Source of the DNA: Certhia americana
Lineage: Eukaryota; Chordata; Aves; Passeriformes; Certhiidae
Length of the DNA stretch: 64,000 nt
Reading direction: 5' to 3'
NCBI GenBank assembly: GCA_018697195.1
Contig: CM031858.1
Span: 77,028,818-77,092,817, forward strand
In this document: piece after piece, positions 62,116-64,000 of the stretch
Numbering within the stretch: the stretch's first letter is position 1
Layout: each line of letters opens with the position of its first letter
The notes under the pieces: generated by a model
The model's database searches: none
What the model was told of the DNA's origin: nothing
Seen by the model: the letters and a program-made list of their open reading frames with translations, nothing else
Program-made: the position numbers and the translations under genes

Positions 62116-64000
62116 AAGACGGGAGTCCTGCAGCATATCGCACTTGTGTTTTTCCCTGTGATCTAATGTTAAAACTGGTTGGTGGCCCTCCAGCCTTACT
62201 TTGCCTCTTCTGCTTTTCTGTTGGTGATTGAAATTTCCTTTGCCTTTTTCTCTCTAGGAATTCTAAAAAATTAAAAAAGATAGGAAAGCATTTTGCCCTT
62301 TCTATTACTTGACATTTTTTCTCAGATCTCTTCTACAATATTGTAGCAATAATATTTTATTTTTCCTGGAGTAGCCTGGGCAATCTGAGCATGGAACAAC
62401 CCCAGTAATATCTTGGTTTGTGCCCCTCTATTGTGTCCCAACTCTGTTTTCATTTTCTGGGATTGAGCACACACAGGAATGCCAAGTAAAACAGCTGTAC
62501 TAGCAGGTGTCATTCTGGAGATGTGAATGATGACATTAAATTGAAATAGGTGAGGAAGGCAAATTAATTAAGCTCTTGATTAAGTACTCTATCTTCAGAA
62601 AAGAGGGGTTTTTTTGCTTTTTTTTTTTTTTTTAACAGGATCTCTCATCTTTAAATTCAGGTTTCGTGCTGTGGAAGAATACAAATGTGAATAACAGAAA
62701 GTTGAAAAAATATTATTCACAATGAAAAATAAATAAAAAATTATTTTCCTGATAAAATTTTAATTTTAGCCTTGCAAGGATATGAAGTTGATAGCAGCTC
62801 ATCTGTGTTTCTGTCCTGTGCAAAGTTACTCAAGTAGAGTGGGCAGATGTTCAGATCTCATTTTATCTGAGTGCTGCTTGCAGGTAGTTTTACCCCATGA
62901 AATTTAGCATGCCTTATTTTTCTGTTTGAAACATGGAAATAATAGTAATTTTCATTCAGGGAAGGTTTCTCTTCAAAAATACATTTTTCTAAAATATATT
63001 TCTACCTATGCAGTACAGGGGCTGTCTGCAGTGTGTAAGGAGTGATTGTGTAGTGCAACAGGGGTCTTCATGTTGTCTCTCCGTATTGCCACCAGCTTCT
63101 GTGAATTGAAGAACACTTTGTAGTTGGTGGTGGTAATTTAAAAGCAGTTTCTGGTCTTGAGAAGAGGTGTGAGAATGAGGCTGACTTTTAAAAAGCAAAC
63201 TGTTCATATTTCATGTGTTAGTCATGATGAATTTTACACACCTTGTGAAACAATTGTGTTCAACAAAGTGGCTTGTCTAATATATATTAGATTTGAAAGG
63301 ACTATTTGCACTTTAATTTTTTAAGATGCTATTGGGTGTCTTGAAAATGAGGCTTACTGTAAATTGTAGGTGCTTCATCACACTGGTGTTATAGGAATAA
63401 TTCCAACACATTTTATTTGTGCTAGAATCACAGTTATTAATAGCTCTGTTGAATAGCCAGTGTTAGCACTGCATTGCTTACTGACACCTTTGGGGAATGC
63501 TAGGCAATCAGCAGCTTTCAAGTACTTCAGAAAATATGTTTCTTAGAGTTGCTTTTCTTAAATTGCATTTTCTCCAGTGGAAATTTGAAAAAAAAATAAA
63601 TAAAGCAAAAGTGTTTTCAAAGAAACTTATTTCTGTTTCAAGGTGTAAACATTTGTATTTGCAAATTAAAAAAAAAAAATAATGATACTAATATAGTGGT
63701 AGACAAACCTTGGCTAATCGTTTAGTACAGTTGACCAGTGGAGAATGCATTAGAAAAATATAATTCATTGTTGAACTATTGATGGTTCACAGTTTGGTAA
63801 GAGGACCAAAAATTGAGCTGTTTTTATAATTATTTTTATATGTTTCAATGTAATGTTTTATGGTTTTTTTTTCTTATTGTCTAAAGAAATTAACTCTGCA
63901 ACCCACCACAACACTCCTGAGTACGGATTTCTTGTTCAGAAATTCTTGTTAGCCATTATGAGAAAAAGTTGAGGTGTTAATATCAGCGTTACACTGCACT
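62116..64000. other. AT-rich unique DNA, nothing recognised
   Basis: No coding or transposon sequence is recognised up to the window end. A T17 run lies near 62,618-62,634 and an A-rich run near 63,666-63,678. Frames are at most 72 codons. Confidence 0.5.

Larger units (their letters stand above)
10829..64000 (+). other. Putative long first intron, continuing past the window
   Basis: From the donor at 10,829 to the window end, over 53 kb, I find no frame with the length, composition or family resemblance of a coding exon. What I do recognise is nine CR1 fragments, one candidate solo LTR, microsatellites, homopolymer runs and G/T-rich tracts. First introns of this size are common in large vertebrate neuronal and adhesion genes, but the gene is not identified. 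Small or untranslated exons, or other non-coding transcripts, could be missed by eye. Blocks of unique AT-rich sequence with nothing recognised include about 10,835-15,412, 15,601-22,769, 25,540-32,644, 39,871-46,449, 52,746-58,014 and 62,116-64,000. Confidence 0.5.

Noticed and set aside
1..64000. tRNA, rRNA, snRNA, CRISPR arrays or bacterial-type operons
   Set aside because: None was seen by eye. The composition and repeats are those of vertebrate nuclear DNA.

Overview
The window looks like nuclear DNA from a bird. A crocodilian or turtle is possible but less likely. The bulk is AT-rich, non-coding and intron-like. No bacterial-type operons or long coding frames are present. Twelve recognisable fragments of the CR1 LINE, the dominant avian retrotransposon, lie on both strands. 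Several still show reverse-transcriptase peptide motifs or the typical CR1 3' end. There are also many long A or T homopolymer runs and a few microsatellites.

Layout. Positions 1 to about 10,060 are AT-rich and look intergenic. They hold a CR1 with its 5' part inverted (about 1,735-2,862), another CR1 fragment (4,637-4,975) and a 37-base A run. The only GC- and CpG-rich stretch lies at about 10,060-10,770. It has GC boxes, a CCAAT box and a (GGAT)n microsatellite, and reads as a CpG-island promoter. It is followed by a near-consensus splice donor at 10,828/10,829. I read the segment just before that donor as a non-coding first exon of a plus-strand gene, because no start codon there opens a frame that crosses the donor. 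The remaining 53 kb or so shows no convincing coding exon and is best explained as a very long first intron.

Within that putative intron there are nine CR1 fragments (six antisense and three sense to the inferred gene), one candidate solo LTR (about 25,271-25,523), a (TTTCA)n pentanucleotide and several G/T-rich low-complexity tracts. There is also a poly-T-linked tandem duplication (about 49,976-50,240) and a 100-base assembly gap (55,262-55,361). The longest T runs all lie in this half.

I cannot name the gene. No transcribed coding sequence falls in the window, and I found no new coding system. The observations most worth checking are the promoter and first-exon model, the inverted CR1, the stop-poor block near 49.3-49.6 kb, the tandem duplication and the candidate LTR.
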